Below, piece by piece: positions 49,635-59,379 of a stretch of 64,000 nt of DNA; positions within the stretch are counted from its first letter, which is position 1, and every line of letters begins with the position of its first letter. Below the pieces are notes generated by a model that was not told the DNA's origin, made no database searches, and was given only the letters and a program-made list of their open reading frames with translations. Location: assembly GCA_030682715.1 (NCBI GenBank), contig JAUXNQ010000055.1:149352-213351 (forward strand), in the 5' to 3' direction. The stretch comes from Methylotenera sp. Lineage in GTDB: Bacteria > Pseudomonadota > Gammaproteobacteria > Burkholderiales > Methylophilaceae. Made by a program: the position numbers and the translations under genes.

Positions 49635-50593
49635 AGTGTTGCTCCTGCACCGCCGCCTAGAATTGCCATCACTGCCATGCGAATCGCAATGCCATAAGTC
49701 ACTTGAGGTAATATCACTGATTGTTTGCCATCAGCTACGGTTGAGTCAATTTCCACGCCTCTATTCATTGGGCCCGGGTGCATGACAATCGCGTCAGATT
49801 TGGCTAGCGCCAGTCTTTCTTGAGTGAGTCCGTAGGTTTTAAAGTACTCTTCTGAGCTTGGTAACATCGCGCCGTTCATACGTTCACTTTGCAGACGGAG
49901 CATCATGATGACATCAACATCTTTTAAGCCCTCATTCATATCGTGGAACACATGGACGCCGAGTTTCTCAACTTGGGTAGGCAGTAGTGTTTTTGGTGCA
50001 ATGACTCGCACTTCTGGCACCCCAAGTGTGGTGAGCGCATGAATCTCTGAACGTGCTACGCGTGAATGTAAAACATCGCCCACAATTGCAACTCTTAAGT
50101 TGTGTAGCTCAGGCTTGTATTTACGGATGGTAAATACATCCAGTAAGCCTTGTGTAGGGTGAGAGTGACGCCCATCACCTGCATTAATGACGTGTATGTG
50201 CGGTGGTACATGCTTAGCGATTAAGTGTGCCGCACCTGACTGTGCGTGACGCACGACGAACATATCAGCATGCATGGCGATTAAGTTATCTACCGTGTCT
50301 AAAATAGTTTCGCCTTTAGATTGAGACGAAGTGCTTACGTTTAAGCTGATGACATCCGCAGAGAGGCGTTTTGCTGCAATTTCAAAAGTGGTGCGCGTGC
50401 GGGTGCTGTTCTCAAAAAATAGGTTACATACGGTTTTTCCGCGTAGTAATGGCACTTTTTTTACTTCACGTTCAGCAACGCCTACAAACGATTCCGCAGT
50501 GTCTAAAATTTGATTTAATATTTTTTTTGGCAGGCCTTCAATCGAAAGCAGGTGTCGCAGTTGACCGTCAGTATCAAGTTGAGGGTTATTCAT
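49631..50593 (-). CDS. pyrB: Aspartate carbamoyltransferase catalytic subunit
   Basis: The 320-residue enzyme has the carbamoyl phosphate-binding [13 protein letters not shown], the aspartate-loop region [12 protein letters not shown] and MLRLQSERM. It joins aspartate and carbamoyl phosphate in pyrimidine synthesis. The ATG at 50593, four bases after the pyrR stop, gives the usual N terminus; an in-frame GTG at 50611 inside pyrR is possible. No pyrI follows; instead a dihydroorotase-like gene overlaps the end, as in pseudomonads. Confidence 0.96.
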   Translation of the reverse strand: MNNPQLDTDGQLRHLLSIEGLPKKILNQILDTAESFVGVAEREVKKVPLLRGKTVCNLFFENSTRTRTTFEIAAKRLSADVISLNVSTSSQSKGETILDTVDNLIAMHADMFVVRHAQSGAAHLIAKHVPPHIHVINAGDGRHSHPTQGLLDVFTIRKYKPELHNLRVAIVGDVLHSRVARSEIHALTTLGVPEVRVIAPKTLLPTQVEKLGVHVFHDMNEGLKDVDVIMMLRLQSERMNGAMLPSSEEYFKTYGLTQERLALAKSDAIVMHPGPMNRGVEIDSTVADGKQSVILPQVTYGIAIRMAVMAILGGGAGATL

Positions 50594-50597
50594 GCTG

Positions 50598-51155
50598 TTA
50601 TGGTCTCGCACTATTGTGTTGAGGGGTAAGGTCTAAGGCTAAACTACCGTCAGCTGACTGCGTTAACTGTAGGCGCTGTGATGTGTTCAATGGCAGATCA
50701 GCCGCGACGATTTGCGGGGCGATAGGCAGTTCACGACCACCACGGTTAATCAGTGCGATTAATGTGATGCTGGCAGGCCTACCGTAATCAAACAGCTCGT
50801 TCATGGCTGCGCGTGTAGTGCGGCCTGTATAAAACACATCATCAATCAGAATGATATGTTTGTTTTCTACATCGAACGGGATCTGGCTTGGTCGATTTTC
50901 TGCTTTTAAACCGCGCTGCGCATAATCATCTCTGTAAAAAGAAACGTCTAGGGTGCCATGTTCAATTTGATGCAACTGAATGACATCTTCTAGCAACACT
51001 AGCAGCCTTTGCATTATCCAGACGCCACCGCTGTGAATACCAACTAGGGCAGTATTGGGTTTAAGCAATGACTTGAGCTTGGTTGCAAGTATATGAAGTA
51101 GCTGTTCTGCATCTGGCAGTTGGCTATTGTCGAGAGTGTTGTTGGCATCAGTCAT
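50598..51155 (-). CDS. pyrR: PyrR-like uracil phosphoribosyltransferase/pyr regulator
   Basis: The 185-residue protein has the PRPP-binding motif [20 protein letters not shown] and the PyrR-type [11 protein letters not shown] segment. In some bacteria PyrR controls pyr transcription and has uracil phosphoribosyltransferase activity. As first gene of pyrR-pyrB-pyrX it fits a regulatory role, but no attenuator-type RNA is evident upstream. A block of three short direct repeats lies 67-112 bases before the ATG. Confidence 0.94.
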   Translation of the reverse strand: MTDANNTLDNSQLPDAEQLLHILATKLKSLLKPNTALVGIHSGGVWIMQRLLVLLEDVIQLHQIEHGTLDVSFYRDDYAQRGLKAENRPSQIPFDVENKHIILIDDVFYTGRTTRAAMNELFDYGRPASITLIALINRGGRELPIAPQIVAADLPLNTSQRLQLTQSADGSLALDLTPQHNSARP

Positions 51156-51221
51156 GTTGTTATTTTACTGAATATTCCTGGTTACTTGTAATTCTTAATT
51201 AAATGCAGCTAAAAATTGACG

Positions 51222-51267
51222 CACATGAAAATTGCAACACATGAAAATCGAATGCACATCAAAGTTG
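51222..51267. repeat. Three 13-bp direct repeats upstream of pyrR
   Basis: CACATGAAAATTG (51222), CACATGAAAATCG (51238) and CACATCAAAGTTG (51255) recur with 16- and 17-base spacing in the 176-base gap between ruvX and pyrR. The spacing is not far from one and a half helical turns. Their place upstream of pyrR suggests an operator array (inference). Confidence 0.7.
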
Positions 51268-51331
51268 TGCGTTTATCAAAATCATTATTGAGTGATCAGT
51301 CATTTACGATATAGATGGGCTTATCACAAGC

Positions 51332-51820
51332 TTAATCTTGTTTTGATGCATGATCAAAATAACTTTGTAATATGGTTTGTGCCGCCACTTGGTCTAACAT
51401 TTCTTTTTGCGCGCGGCCTCTAATGCCTGCTTCATTTAACAGTTGGCTTGCTTCAACTGAGCTGTAGCGTTCATCAATAAGCATGACAGGTATGTTAAAT
51501 CTACCGTTAAGGCGACGTGAAAATTTTCTACATAACTGTGTGACTGCGTGTTCTGTACCATCTAAGCTCAGCGGTAAGCCAACCACTAAAAGCCGAGGCT
51601 GCCATTCACTCACGAGTTTGGTAATGATCTGAAAGCGTATTTCGTTACTTTCATTATCAATCGTCATTAGCGGGGTTGCGCTGCCTAGTAAGTGTTCACC
51701 AACGGCAATGCCAATACGTCTTTCACCAAAATCAAATGCCAGCACAGTGCCTGATTGCACATGATCTTTGTTGTAAACTTTTTCGTTATCAATCAGTTGC
51801 ATGTGTGTCGTTGCTAACAT
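51332..51820 (-). CDS. ruvX: Putative Holliday junction resolvase-like protein RuvX (YqgF)
   Basis: The 162-residue RNase H-fold protein has VLAFDFGERRIGIAVGE, LLVVGLPLSLDGTEH and LIDERYSSVEASQLL, matching YqgF/RuvX. The family is essential and has been linked to 16S rRNA 5' end processing and to transcription antitermination. Its ATG overlaps the yqgE stop by one base. About 23 residues precede the family's core start, longer than usual, so a later start is possible. Confidence 0.94.
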   Translation of the reverse strand: MLATTHMQLIDNEKVYNKDHVQSGTVLAFDFGERRIGIAVGEHLLGSATPLMTIDNESNEIRFQIITKLVSEWQPRLLVVGLPLSLDGTEHAVTQLCRKFSRRLNGRFNIPVMLIDERYSSVEASQLLNEAGIRGRAQKEMLDQVAAQTILQSYFDHASKQD

Positions 51821-52401
51821 TAAGCGTGCCCAGCAACGTCTGACAGCATTGCAGGATCAAATCCTAACAGAGAGATGGCTGCGTTAAGTTGTTCTTCATG
51901 TGGTGTTTCAAATAAGATCTTATTGAGCGTATCTGTATCTTTGGCTTGTACTGAAAGCCAACTATTTTGCACAATTTCTTGCTCTAGTTGGTTAGGTGTC
52001 CATCCAGCATAACCTAGTGACAATATAAGATTCTTTGGTCCAGTGCCTATTGCCACAGCTTCTAGAATATCTTTTGACGTGGTGAGTGATGTCTTATCGT
52101 TAATCGTAATTGAGCTATCCCAATCGCCGCACGGTTCATGTAATACAAACCCACGTTCAGGTTGAACAGGGCCACCATATAGCACAGGATTGTTTGCGAT
52201 ATTGGTGTGCGCTAGTTCAATATTGATTTTGTCGAATAAAGTTTCATAGGTCATATCCGTCGGGCGGTTAATGACAATGCCCATTGCGCCATCTTGATTG
52301 TGCGTGCAAATGAATGTAACTGACTTAGCAAAATAAGGGTCGCTCAAGCTTGGCATTGCAATCAAAAAATGACCAGTAAGATTTAAATTATCTAAAGACA
52401 T
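51820..52401 (-). CDS. yqgE: YqgE/AlgH family protein
   Basis: The 193-residue protein has the family phrases LTGHFLIAMPSLSDPYFAKSV, MGIVINRPTD, LYGGPVQPERGFVLH and LGYAGWTPNQLEQEI. The biochemical role of the family is unknown. It is nearly always next to ruvX, as here, and its end overlaps the ruvX start. Confidence 0.95.
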   Translation of the reverse strand: MSLDNLNLTGHFLIAMPSLSDPYFAKSVTFICTHNQDGAMGIVINRPTDMTYETLFDKINIELAHTNIANNPVLYGGPVQPERGFVLHEPCGDWDSSITINDKTSLTTSKDILEAVAIGTGPKNLILSLGYAGWTPNQLEQEIVQNSWLSVQAKDTDTLNKILFETPHEEQLNAAISLLGFDPAMLSDVAGHA

Positions 52402-52419
52402 AATAGTAATGACAAATAA

Positions 52420-53541
52420 TTAAGCAGTTTTAGGTGCTTCCAAATAGCCTGTTACCTCTAGGCCAAATCCAGCCATGCTTGGCATTTTTCGTGGGTTAGC
52501 CATCAGCTTCATTTTTCTGACATTGCAGTCCAGCAGGATTTGCGAACCGATCCCATAAGTGCGAAGCTCTTGATTCACCCGTATAGGCTCGTCCGCGCCT
52601 TTGATACGATCAACAATTGTTTCGCCAGACTCTTGATGGTGAAGCAGTATCATGACGCCAGCTTCAGCATTTGCTATGGCTTTCATCGCTTGCAAAGTAT
52701 TCCAACTATGAGTGCAACTTGAGCTATCTAATAGATCAAAAATAGAAAGCGGCTCGTGTACGCGCACCAATACTTCTTGTTCTGGTGTTGGTGTACCTTT
52801 GATTAATACCAGGTGTGTTTCTTTAGCGATTTTATCTTCATAAGCAATCAGCTTCATTTCACCATAAGGTGTTTGCACCATACGTTCTGCAGCGCGTTCA
52901 ATCAGGCTTTCGGTTTCAGCGCGGTAGTGAATTAAGTCCGCTATCGTACCAATTTTAAGTTTGTGCTCTGCTGCAAATTTCATTAAATCAGGTAGTCGAG
53001 CCATGCTGCCATCATCTTTTAGAATTTCACAAATGACACTTGCTGGCTCTAAGTTAGCCAGTTCTGCCAAATCACAGCCTGCCTCTGTATGACCTGCGCG
53101 CACCAGCACGCCACCATCCATTGCGGTCAGTGGAAAAATGTGACCAGGGCTCACAATATCTTGTGGTTTGGCTGTTTTTGCCACCGCCGCTTGAATAGTT
53201 CTTGCACGGTCAGCCGCAGAGATGCCTGTCGTCACGCCTTCGGCAGCTTCAATGGATACGGTAAAGTTGGTGCCCATGCGCGCACCATTTTTTTGCACCA
53301 TCTTGCTTAAATTGAGTTGATTACAGCGAGCCTCAGTGAGTGTTAAGCAAATCAGGCCTCGTCCATATTTAGCCATAAAGTTAATGTGTTCTGCCGTGGC
53401 GAACTCTGCGGCAAGCACTAAATCACCTTCGTTTTCTCGATGCTCGTCATCGACTAGCACCACCATGTGTCCGAGCCTAATTTCTTCGATAATCTCTTTG
53501 GCTGGGCTGATGTTGTTGATCGGTGCTTCTGTATAACTCAT
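52420..53541 (-). CDS. ribBA: RibBA-type protein: active DHBP synthase with degenerate GTP cyclohydrolase II domain
   Basis: The N-terminal half is a complete 3,4-dihydroxy-2-butanone-4-phosphate synthase (DDEHRENEGD at 31-40, RAGHTEAGCDLAEL). The C-terminal half keeps the GTP cyclohydrolase II fold (LVRVHE, ELRTYGIGSQILLDC), but the zinc site SECLTG...RCDCG is replaced by EPLSIFDLLDSSSCTHS, so three zinc Cys are not conserved. RibB activity is expected and RibA activity is not. It lies 2 bases after ribE and 18 before yqgE. Confidence 0.93.
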   Translation of the reverse strand: MSYTEAPINNISPAKEIIEEIRLGHMVVLVDDEHRENEGDLVLAAEFATAEHINFMAKYGRGLICLTLTEARCNQLNLSKMVQKNGARMGTNFTVSIEAAEGVTTGISAADRARTIQAAVAKTAKPQDIVSPGHIFPLTAMDGGVLVRAGHTEAGCDLAELANLEPASVICEILKDDGSMARLPDLMKFAAEHKLKIGTIADLIHYRAETESLIERAAERMVQTPYGEMKLIAYEDKIAKETHLVLIKGTPTPEQEVLVRVHEPLSIFDLLDSSSCTHSWNTLQAMKAIANAEAGVMILLHHQESGETIVDRIKGADEPIRVNQELRTYGIGSQILLDCNVRKMKLMANPRKMPSMAGFGLEVTGYLEAPKTA

Positions 53542-53543
53542 GG

Positions 53544-54200
53544 CTAGTGCCCCTGCTTTTCTGGTGATGCTTGCGCATCATTTTTAATTTGTTCTTCTTG
53601 AATACGGTCTTCTTCGGACCACTGTGTCATGCGCTCTACGTAACGTGCAATCTGATCAACTTCCAAGTTGACAGCGCTACCTTCGCATAAGTGTTTTAAG
53701 GTGGTGTTTTCCAGTGTGTGCGGAATTAAATTGATGCTGAAATCGTCACCAGCAATCTTGTTCACAGTAAGGCTGACACCATCGACACAAATAGAACCTT
53801 TAATAGAAATGTATTTTGAAATCGCGTGTGGTGCGCGAATATCCAGCTGCCAGCACTCTCCCAATGACTCAAATTTGAGTACCTTGCCAACACCGTCTAC
53901 GTGGCCGCTCACCAAGTGTCCACCTAGCCTGTCAGATAAGCGTAGCGCTTTTTCTAGATTCACTGGATGCGTCATGTTGAGTCCGACGGTCACGGATAAT
54001 GTTTCCTGAGAGACATGCACTTCAAAGTGGGAGTGGCTCATGTTGACCACCGTCAGGCAAACACCATTGACTGCGATACTATCGCCTAACTTTACATCGC
54101 TCATGTTGAGCGCTTCGCTCGCTATTGAAAGATGCATATCTGCGCCAACTGGGTTGGTTTGCGTGATTGCGCCGACTGATTGAATGATTCCTGTAAACAT
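53544..54200 (-). CDS. ribE: Riboflavin synthase alpha chain
   Basis: The 218-residue protein starts MFTGIIQSVGAI and has two lumazine-binding repeats (DSIAVNGVCLTVV, GSICVDGVSLTVN) with HLVSGHVDGVG between them. It dismutates two 6,7-dimethyl-8-ribityllumazine molecules to riboflavin. A charged C-terminal tail extends slightly past the usual end. The next gene, ribBA, begins two bases later. It is divergent from lolC, with 59 bases between starts. Confidence 0.96.
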   Translation of the reverse strand: MFTGIIQSVGAITQTNPVGADMHLSIASEALNMSDVKLGDSIAVNGVCLTVVNMSHSHFEVHVSQETLSVTVGLNMTHPVNLEKALRLSDRLGGHLVSGHVDGVGKVLKFESLGECWQLDIRAPHAISKYISIKGSICVDGVSLTVNKIAGDDFSINLIPHTLENTTLKHLCEGSAVNLEVDQIARYVERMTQWSEEDRIQEEQIKNDAQASPEKQGH

Positions 54201-54259
54201 AATCAGAATTTTAACAGATAACACTAGATAACAATTAGAAGCCTGCTAAAATCTGCCCT

Positions 54260-55528
54260 ATGAAATATTTACCATACGAATTATTTGTCGGCTGGCGTTA
54301 CACGCGGGCTAAACGCAAGAATCACTTTATTTCATTTATTTCCTTAACTAGCATGATTGGCATAGCACTTGGTGTAGCTGCGTTAATCGTCGTACTTTCG
54401 GTGATGAATGGTTTCCAAAAAGAGCTGCGTACGCGTATTTTAGGCGTGGCTTCACATCTGGAAGTGACTGGCGCTAGTAATCAGCTTGCAGATTGGCAGT
54501 CAGTCGCAGCGTTTACCACAAAGTTGCCAAATGTGCAGGCAAGTGCGCCATACATCAGTGCGCAAGCCATGCTGAGCTACGATCAAGGTGTGCAAGGTGC
54601 GATTGTCCGCGGCGTGATTCCTAGTGCGGAAGACCAAGTGGCTGATTTGGGTAAGCATATGAAAGCTGGCCGCTTAGATGATTTACGCGCGGGCGAGTTT
54701 GGCATTGTTTTAGGTGTTGATCTGGCATTGTCGCTGGGGGCAAAAGTTGGGGATAAAGTTGTATTGATGGCGCCCCAAGGTCAGTTTACCCCTACTGGTG
54801 TTGTGCCGCGTTTAAAGCAATTTACCTTAGTTGGGCTTTTTCAAATTGGCATGTATGAGTACGATGCGGGCTTGGCTTTGATTCATATTGAAGATGCGGC
54901 AAAACTCTACCGTATGGGGCAAAACGTTTCTGGCGTGCGTTTAAAGCTTGATGATTTGTTTGATGCACCTGTAGTGGCTGCCAATATCTCTGATCAACTA
55001 AATAGCCAACTGAATCAAAGTGGCAGCTATTATGTTTCTGATTGGACTAGGCAGCACGCTAACTTTTTCCGCGCAGTGCAGATGGAAAAACGCGTGATGT
55101 TTATCATTCTTACCCTCATTGTTGCCGTCGCCGCTTTTAATATTGTGTCAACGCTAGTGATGGCCGTGACCGATAAGCGCGCGGATATCGCCATCATGCG
55201 CACATTCGGTGCCAGCCCAAGTAGTATTATGAAAATATTTATTGTGCAGGGTGCATTAATTGGTGTCATAGGTACCGCATTAGGTGCGATTTTTGGTATT
55301 TTGATTGCACTTAATATCGAGACCATCATCCCATTTATCGAAGGTTTATTTAATGTGCAGTTTTTGGCAAAAGATGTTTATTACATCAGTGATTTACCCT
55401 CTGATTTAATTTGGTCTGACGTAGTGACCATCGTTACGGTTTCATTTATTTTAAGTTTACTAGCAACGCTCTACCCGAGTTTTAAAGCCAGTAGAATCAA
55501 CCCAGCTGAGGCCTTGCGTTATGAGTAG
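54260..55528 (+). CDS. lolC: Lipoprotein-releasing ABC permease LolC/LolE
   Basis: The 422-residue protein has one N-terminal helix ([20 protein letters not shown]), a large periplasmic domain and three C-terminal helices ([60 protein letters not shown]). It ends [14 protein letters not shown], typical of LolC/E. It extracts lipoproteins from the inner membrane with LolD. It overlaps lolD by eight bases. Only one permease gene is present, so it probably works as a homodimer (LolF type). Confidence 0.94.
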   Translation: MKYLPYELFVGWRYTRAKRKNHFISFISLTSMIGIALGVAALIVVLSVMNGFQKELRTRILGVASHLEVTGASNQLADWQSVAAFTTKLPNVQASAPYISAQAMLSYDQGVQGAIVRGVIPSAEDQVADLGKHMKAGRLDDLRAGEFGIVLGVDLALSLGAKVGDKVVLMAPQGQFTPTGVVPRLKQFTLVGLFQIGMYEYDAGLALIHIEDAAKLYRMGQNVSGVRLKLDDLFDAPVVAANISDQLNSQLNQSGSYYVSDWTRQHANFFRAVQMEKRVMFIILTLIVAVAAFNIVSTLVMAVTDKRADIAIMRTFGASPSSIMKIFIVQGALIGVIGTALGAIFGILIALNIETIIPFIEGLFNVQFLAKDVYYISDLPSDLIWSDVVTIVTVSFILSLLATLYPSFKASRINPAEALRYE

Positions 55529-56207
55529 CCAAATTTCAAAGCCAATTATTGCCTGTCAGAGCTTGCATAAAACTTATCAAGGCTTAGATGTTGCCGTGCT
55601 TAATGGTATTGATCTTAGTGTTAACACTGGGGAGCAGGTGGCAATTGTCGGCGCTTCAGGGTCGGGTAAAAGTACCTTATTACATTTGCTTGGTGGTTTA
55701 GATGTGCCAAGCAGTGGGAATGTGCATATTCTTGAACATAATCTTGCACAATTGTCTGAAACGCAAAAGGGTAATTTACGTAATCAGTCTTTAGGGTTTG
55801 TTTACCAATTTCATCATTTATTGCCAGAATTTACTGCACTTGAAAATGTAGCGATGCCACTATTGATTCGCCGCACTCCACGAGAGCAAGCAGTTACAGT
55901 CGCGGGTGAAATGTTGGAAAAAGTAGGGCTAAAGCATCGCTTGGAGCATATGCCAGGTGAGTTGTCTGGAGGGGAGCGGCAGCGTGCGGCACTAGCGCGC
56001 GCAATGGTCACTTCGCCGCAATGTATTCTTGCAGATGAGCCTACAGGCAATCTTGATCGCCATACGGCACATGCGGTGTTTGATTTGCTGTTGGAAATGA
56101 ATCAAACGCAAAATGTGAGTTTGGTAGTAGTGACGCATGACTTGGAACTTGCGGCAAAAATGCAGCGACGCTATAAGCTCGTTGACGGTAAGTTGGTGAC
56201 GCTGTAA
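55521..56207 (+). CDS. lolD: Lipoprotein-releasing ATP-binding protein LolD
   Basis: The 228-residue ABC ATPase has Walker [11 protein letters not shown], the signature [14 protein letters not shown], Walker [13 protein letters not shown] and the LolD-type [20 protein letters not shown]. It supplies energy for lipoprotein release by LolC/E. It starts inside the end of lolC, and comEC begins four bases after its stop. Confidence 0.96.
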   Translation: MSSQISKPIIACQSLHKTYQGLDVAVLNGIDLSVNTGEQVAIVGASGSGKSTLLHLLGGLDVPSSGNVHILEHNLAQLSETQKGNLRNQSLGFVYQFHHLLPEFTALENVAMPLLIRRTPREQAVTVAGEMLEKVGLKHRLEHMPGELSGGERQRAALARAMVTSPQCILADEPTGNLDRHTAHAVFDLLLEMNQTQNVSLVVVTHDLELAAKMQRRYKLVDGKLVTL

Positions 56208-56210
56208 AGC

Positions 56211-58595
56211 ATGATTCTTTTTGCACTGGGGTTTGTTTTAGGTGCTTTTATCCTGCAACAGATGCCAGTGTTGCCAGACCTGATATGGTCATTGGCAGTC
56301 TTACCTTTAGTCTTTATCAATGTTTGTCTTCGTCACGCGCAATTTAGATTCGTAGGTCTGTTTCGGGCGCAATTATGGATATTGATTGCACTGATATTGG
56401 GATTCTTTTGGTCTGCTGCTTTTGCTACATACCGACTTGCTGAAGCGCTGCCAGTTCATTGGCAAAATAAACCTATCGAGTTAGTGGGTGTTGTGGCTAG
56501 TGTTCCTGTATCTACAGAGCATGGTACCCGCTTTAATTTTGCTGTTGAACACATTTTGACTGCTGATGCTATTGTTCCTCAGCATCTTTCATTAAGCATT
56601 TACCGTAAGCGAGAACAGCCATCACAAGCGCATGAGCTTATGCAGCTCCCAGACTTTAAAGCAGGCCAGCGTTTGCGTGTGGTCGCTCGGCTCAAACGTC
56701 CACATAGCGTACAAAATCCACATGGTTTTGATTTTGAATCATGGTCATTGGCTGAAAATATTCGCGCAATTGGTAACATAAAAGGTAAGCCCGTAATACT
56801 TGATGCGTTCGTCTGGCGCCCACAATATGTAGTTGAGCGTATTCGTCAGATTGTGAAGCAACGCATAGCAGAAGTCTTAATTAATAAGCCATATAGCGGG
56901 GTAATACAGGCTTTAGTGATGGGTGATGATAGCCAGATTTCAGTGGCAGATTGGCAGTTGTTTTTACGCACAGGGATTACACATTTAATGAGTATCTCTG
57001 GTTTGCATATCACCATGCTGTCGGGTTTGATGTTTGTTCTGGTTAATTTTGTTTGGAGACGCATTCCCAACCTGGGTAATAAAGTCCCAACGCGAAAAGC
57101 CGCAACGTTTGCAGGAGTTCTCACTGCGCTTACTTATGCCTTAGTGGCTGGCTTTTCAGTGCCTACGCAACGCACACTCTACATGCTAATGGTGTTTGGT
57201 GTTGCATTATGGTCGGGTCGGCGGTTTGTCATTGCTCAAGTGCTCGCTTTGGCGTTGGTCATCGTGGCTTTAATTGATCCTTGGTCCGTGATTTCAGCAG
57301 GCTTTTGGTTGTCTTTTGGTGCTGTAGCACTTCTGAGCTTTGCGATGGGCGCACGCATCGCTACACCGCACTGGCTAAAAGTAGCAGTGCAAACACAGTG
57401 GGCAGTCACGATTGGAATGTTACCGCTACTGCTTATTATGTTTCATCAAGCCTCTATTATCTCGCCCGTAGCAAACGCGATTGCAATTCCATTAATCAGC
57501 TTCTTTGTCACGCCTCTGGCTTTGCTCGGTAGTTTTCTACCAATTGATTGGCCATTACATATTGCTTATTACCTGCTAGAGCGTTGTGTTATTTTTCTAG
57601 ATTGGCTAAATCAATTGCCCGTGGCTGTCTGGCAACAACATGCACCTGCGCGATGGACATTAGCTCCAGCGCTAATAGGTGTGGTTTGGATGTTGTTGCC
57701 ACAAGGTGTGCCGCTACGCTGGCTAGGTTTTTTTGGTTTTCTGCCTATGATGTTAATTTCCCCGATTCGACCAGCGTCAGGTGATATGAAAGTGACGATT
57801 CTAGACGTAGGGCAAGGCTTGAGTGTCGTTGTGCAGACATCAAAGCACACCTTGCTTTATGATGCTGGCGCAAAATTCAATACCCAAAGTGATGCTGGCA
57901 GTCGTGTTGTTGTGCCATTTCTGCAAGGTGAGGGCGTTCAAAAGCTTGATGGTTTTATTGTGACGCACGATGATAATGATCATAGTGGCGGTATGGGCTC
58001 TGTGTTGACCTTAATGCCAGTTGATTGGTTTGCAAGCTCGATACCTGAAACGGTAGCTATTCCTACTAATGTTGAGCGTATGAAATGCTATGCTGGTCAG
58101 AGTTGGCATTGGGATGGTGTAGATTTTGAAATGCTATACCCGAATCTAAGTGATTATGAAAATGTTGGAATTAAAGATAATGACCGAAGTTGTGTGTTGA
58201 AAATCACCAGTGAGTCAGGAAATCTATTGCTCACTGGCGATATTGAACGCAATGCTGAGTCTGCTTTAATTTCAGAAAATTCAAGCTCTTTGCCAGCTAT
58301 GTTGAAAAGTGATGTCCTAGTCGTGCCGCATCATGGAAGCAAAACATCATCTACTCCCGATTTTGTTGAGGCGGTTTCTCCTAGCGTTGCTATTTTTACA
58401 GTGGGATATTTAAATCGCTTTAAACATCCACGCCCCGAAGTAATTGCGAGATATAAAGCGATTAACAGTAAGTTATATCAGTCAGATTATCATGGCGCAA
58501 TAGAGTTGAACTTCAATAAGCAAGGGGCTACACCAGAAATTGCAGTGCGTAATTGGCGCGCTCAACGCAAGCGTTATTGGCATGATAAATTTTAA
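56211..58595 (+). CDS. comEC: ComEC/Rec2 DNA-uptake channel
   Basis: The 794-residue protein has an N-terminal membrane/OB region, the ComEC core of many helices with LMSISGLHITMLSG, and a C-terminal metallo-beta-lactamase domain (VGQGLSVVVQT, THDDNDHSGGMGS, VVPHHGSKTSS). It forms the inner-membrane channel for single-stranded DNA during natural transformation. With pilT-pilU and the GspE/PilB-like ATPase in the same window, competence is plausible (inference). It follows lolD by three bases, an unusual operon partner. Confidence 0.95.
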   Translation: MILFALGFVLGAFILQQMPVLPDLIWSLAVLPLVFINVCLRHAQFRFVGLFRAQLWILIALILGFFWSAAFATYRLAEALPVHWQNKPIELVGVVASVPVSTEHGTRFNFAVEHILTADAIVPQHLSLSIYRKREQPSQAHELMQLPDFKAGQRLRVVARLKRPHSVQNPHGFDFESWSLAENIRAIGNIKGKPVILDAFVWRPQYVVERIRQIVKQRIAEVLINKPYSGVIQALVMGDDSQISVADWQLFLRTGITHLMSISGLHITMLSGLMFVLVNFVWRRIPNLGNKVPTRKAATFAGVLTALTYALVAGFSVPTQRTLYMLMVFGVALWSGRRFVIAQVLALALVIVALIDPWSVISAGFWLSFGAVALLSFAMGARIATPHWLKVAVQTQWAVTIGMLPLLLIMFHQASIISPVANAIAIPLISFFVTPLALLGSFLPIDWPLHIAYYLLERCVIFLDWLNQLPVAVWQQHAPARWTLAPALIGVVWMLLPQGVPLRWLGFFGFLPMMLISPIRPASGDMKVTILDVGQGLSVVVQTSKHTLLYDAGAKFNTQSDAGSRVVVPFLQGEGVQKLDGFIVTHDDNDHSGGMGSVLTLMPVDWFASSIPETVAIPTNVERMKCYAGQSWHWDGVDFEMLYPNLSDYENVGIKDNDRSCVLKITSESGNLLLTGDIERNAESALISENSSSLPAMLKSDVLVVPHHGSKTSSTPDFVEAVSPSVAIFTVGYLNRFKHPRPEVIARYKAINSKLYQSDYHGAIELNFNKQGATPEIAVRNWRAQRKRYWHDKF

Positions 58596-58743
58596 AATAG
58601 TGAGGTAAAGGGGTGGTTGAGGTGGCAATCATTTTTAGGTGAGGCTTGCCCAAAAGCACACGACAAGCTAAAGTATCGCTGGGCCTGATTTTAGGCATTT
58701 GTTACAGTATTTTATTTGGTATTGATTTAAGGGGAATTTCACT

Positions 58744-59349
58744 GTGTGGGAAATCATTATAGCTGCTGGTTGGCCTATCTGGCCGCTTGTTATTGCGTCA
58801 GTGATTGCTGTTGCAATTATAGGTGAGCGTAGTTTTGCATTGCGCGAAAGTATTGTGTCCCCTCAAAACCTATTGCCGGAGTTGCAAGCTTGGCTTGCTA
58901 AAGGTGGTATCACAAAAGATACGATTACTCGCTTAGAGCAGCACTCATTGTTGGGTCGTGTGTTTGCAACCGCACTTGCTAATGCTAAAAATTCACGCGA
59001 AGTAACCAAAGAGTCTATTGAAGAAACAGCACGTGCAGTTGCACATCAAATGGAAAAATATCTTTCTACACTAGGCACCATTGCAACAGTCTCACCATTG
59101 TTAGGGTTGCTCGGTACTGTAATCGGTATGGTTGAGTTGTTTGGTGCATTTACTACGCAAGGGCATGATGTTGCACAATTCGCACGTGGTATTTCAATCG
59201 CCCTATATAACACTGCCGCAGGTATTGTAGTAGCGGTGCCAGCGATGATTGCTTACCGTTATTTCCGTACTAAAGTAGATGCTTTGCTCATTGAAATGGA
59301 GCAACAAGCCATTAAGTTAGTCGAAATCATTCACGGCGAACGTCAGTAA
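58744..59349 (+). CDS. exbB: ExbB/TolQ-family proton-channel protein
   Basis: The 201-residue protein has three membrane helices (about 6-26, 110-135 and 152-175) with the conserved core TVSPLLGLLGTVIGMVELF and GISIALYNTAAGIVVAVPA. It forms the motor stator that uses proton flow to energise TonB-type transport. The start is GTG behind AAGGGGAA. exbD follows after 30 bases. Its place ahead of msbA-lpxK is a common betaproteobacterial arrangement. The upstream 148-base gap holds no gene. Confidence 0.93.
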   Translation: MWEIIIAAGWPIWPLVIASVIAVAIIGERSFALRESIVSPQNLLPELQAWLAKGGITKDTITRLEQHSLLGRVFATALANAKNSREVTKESIEETARAVAHQMEKYLSTLGTIATVSPLLGLLGTVIGMVELFGAFTTQGHDVAQFARGISIALYNTAAGIVVAVPAMIAYRYFRTKVDALLIEMEQQAIKLVEIIHGERQ

Positions 59350-59379
59350 TTTAGCACGATAGATAAAGGGAAGCGCCAA

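Noticed and set aside
51222..51267. Direct repeats as replication-origin iterons
   Set aside because: No initiator gene, DnaA box cluster or AT-rich unwinding region is nearby; they sit directly upstream of pyrR, so a regulatory role is more likely.
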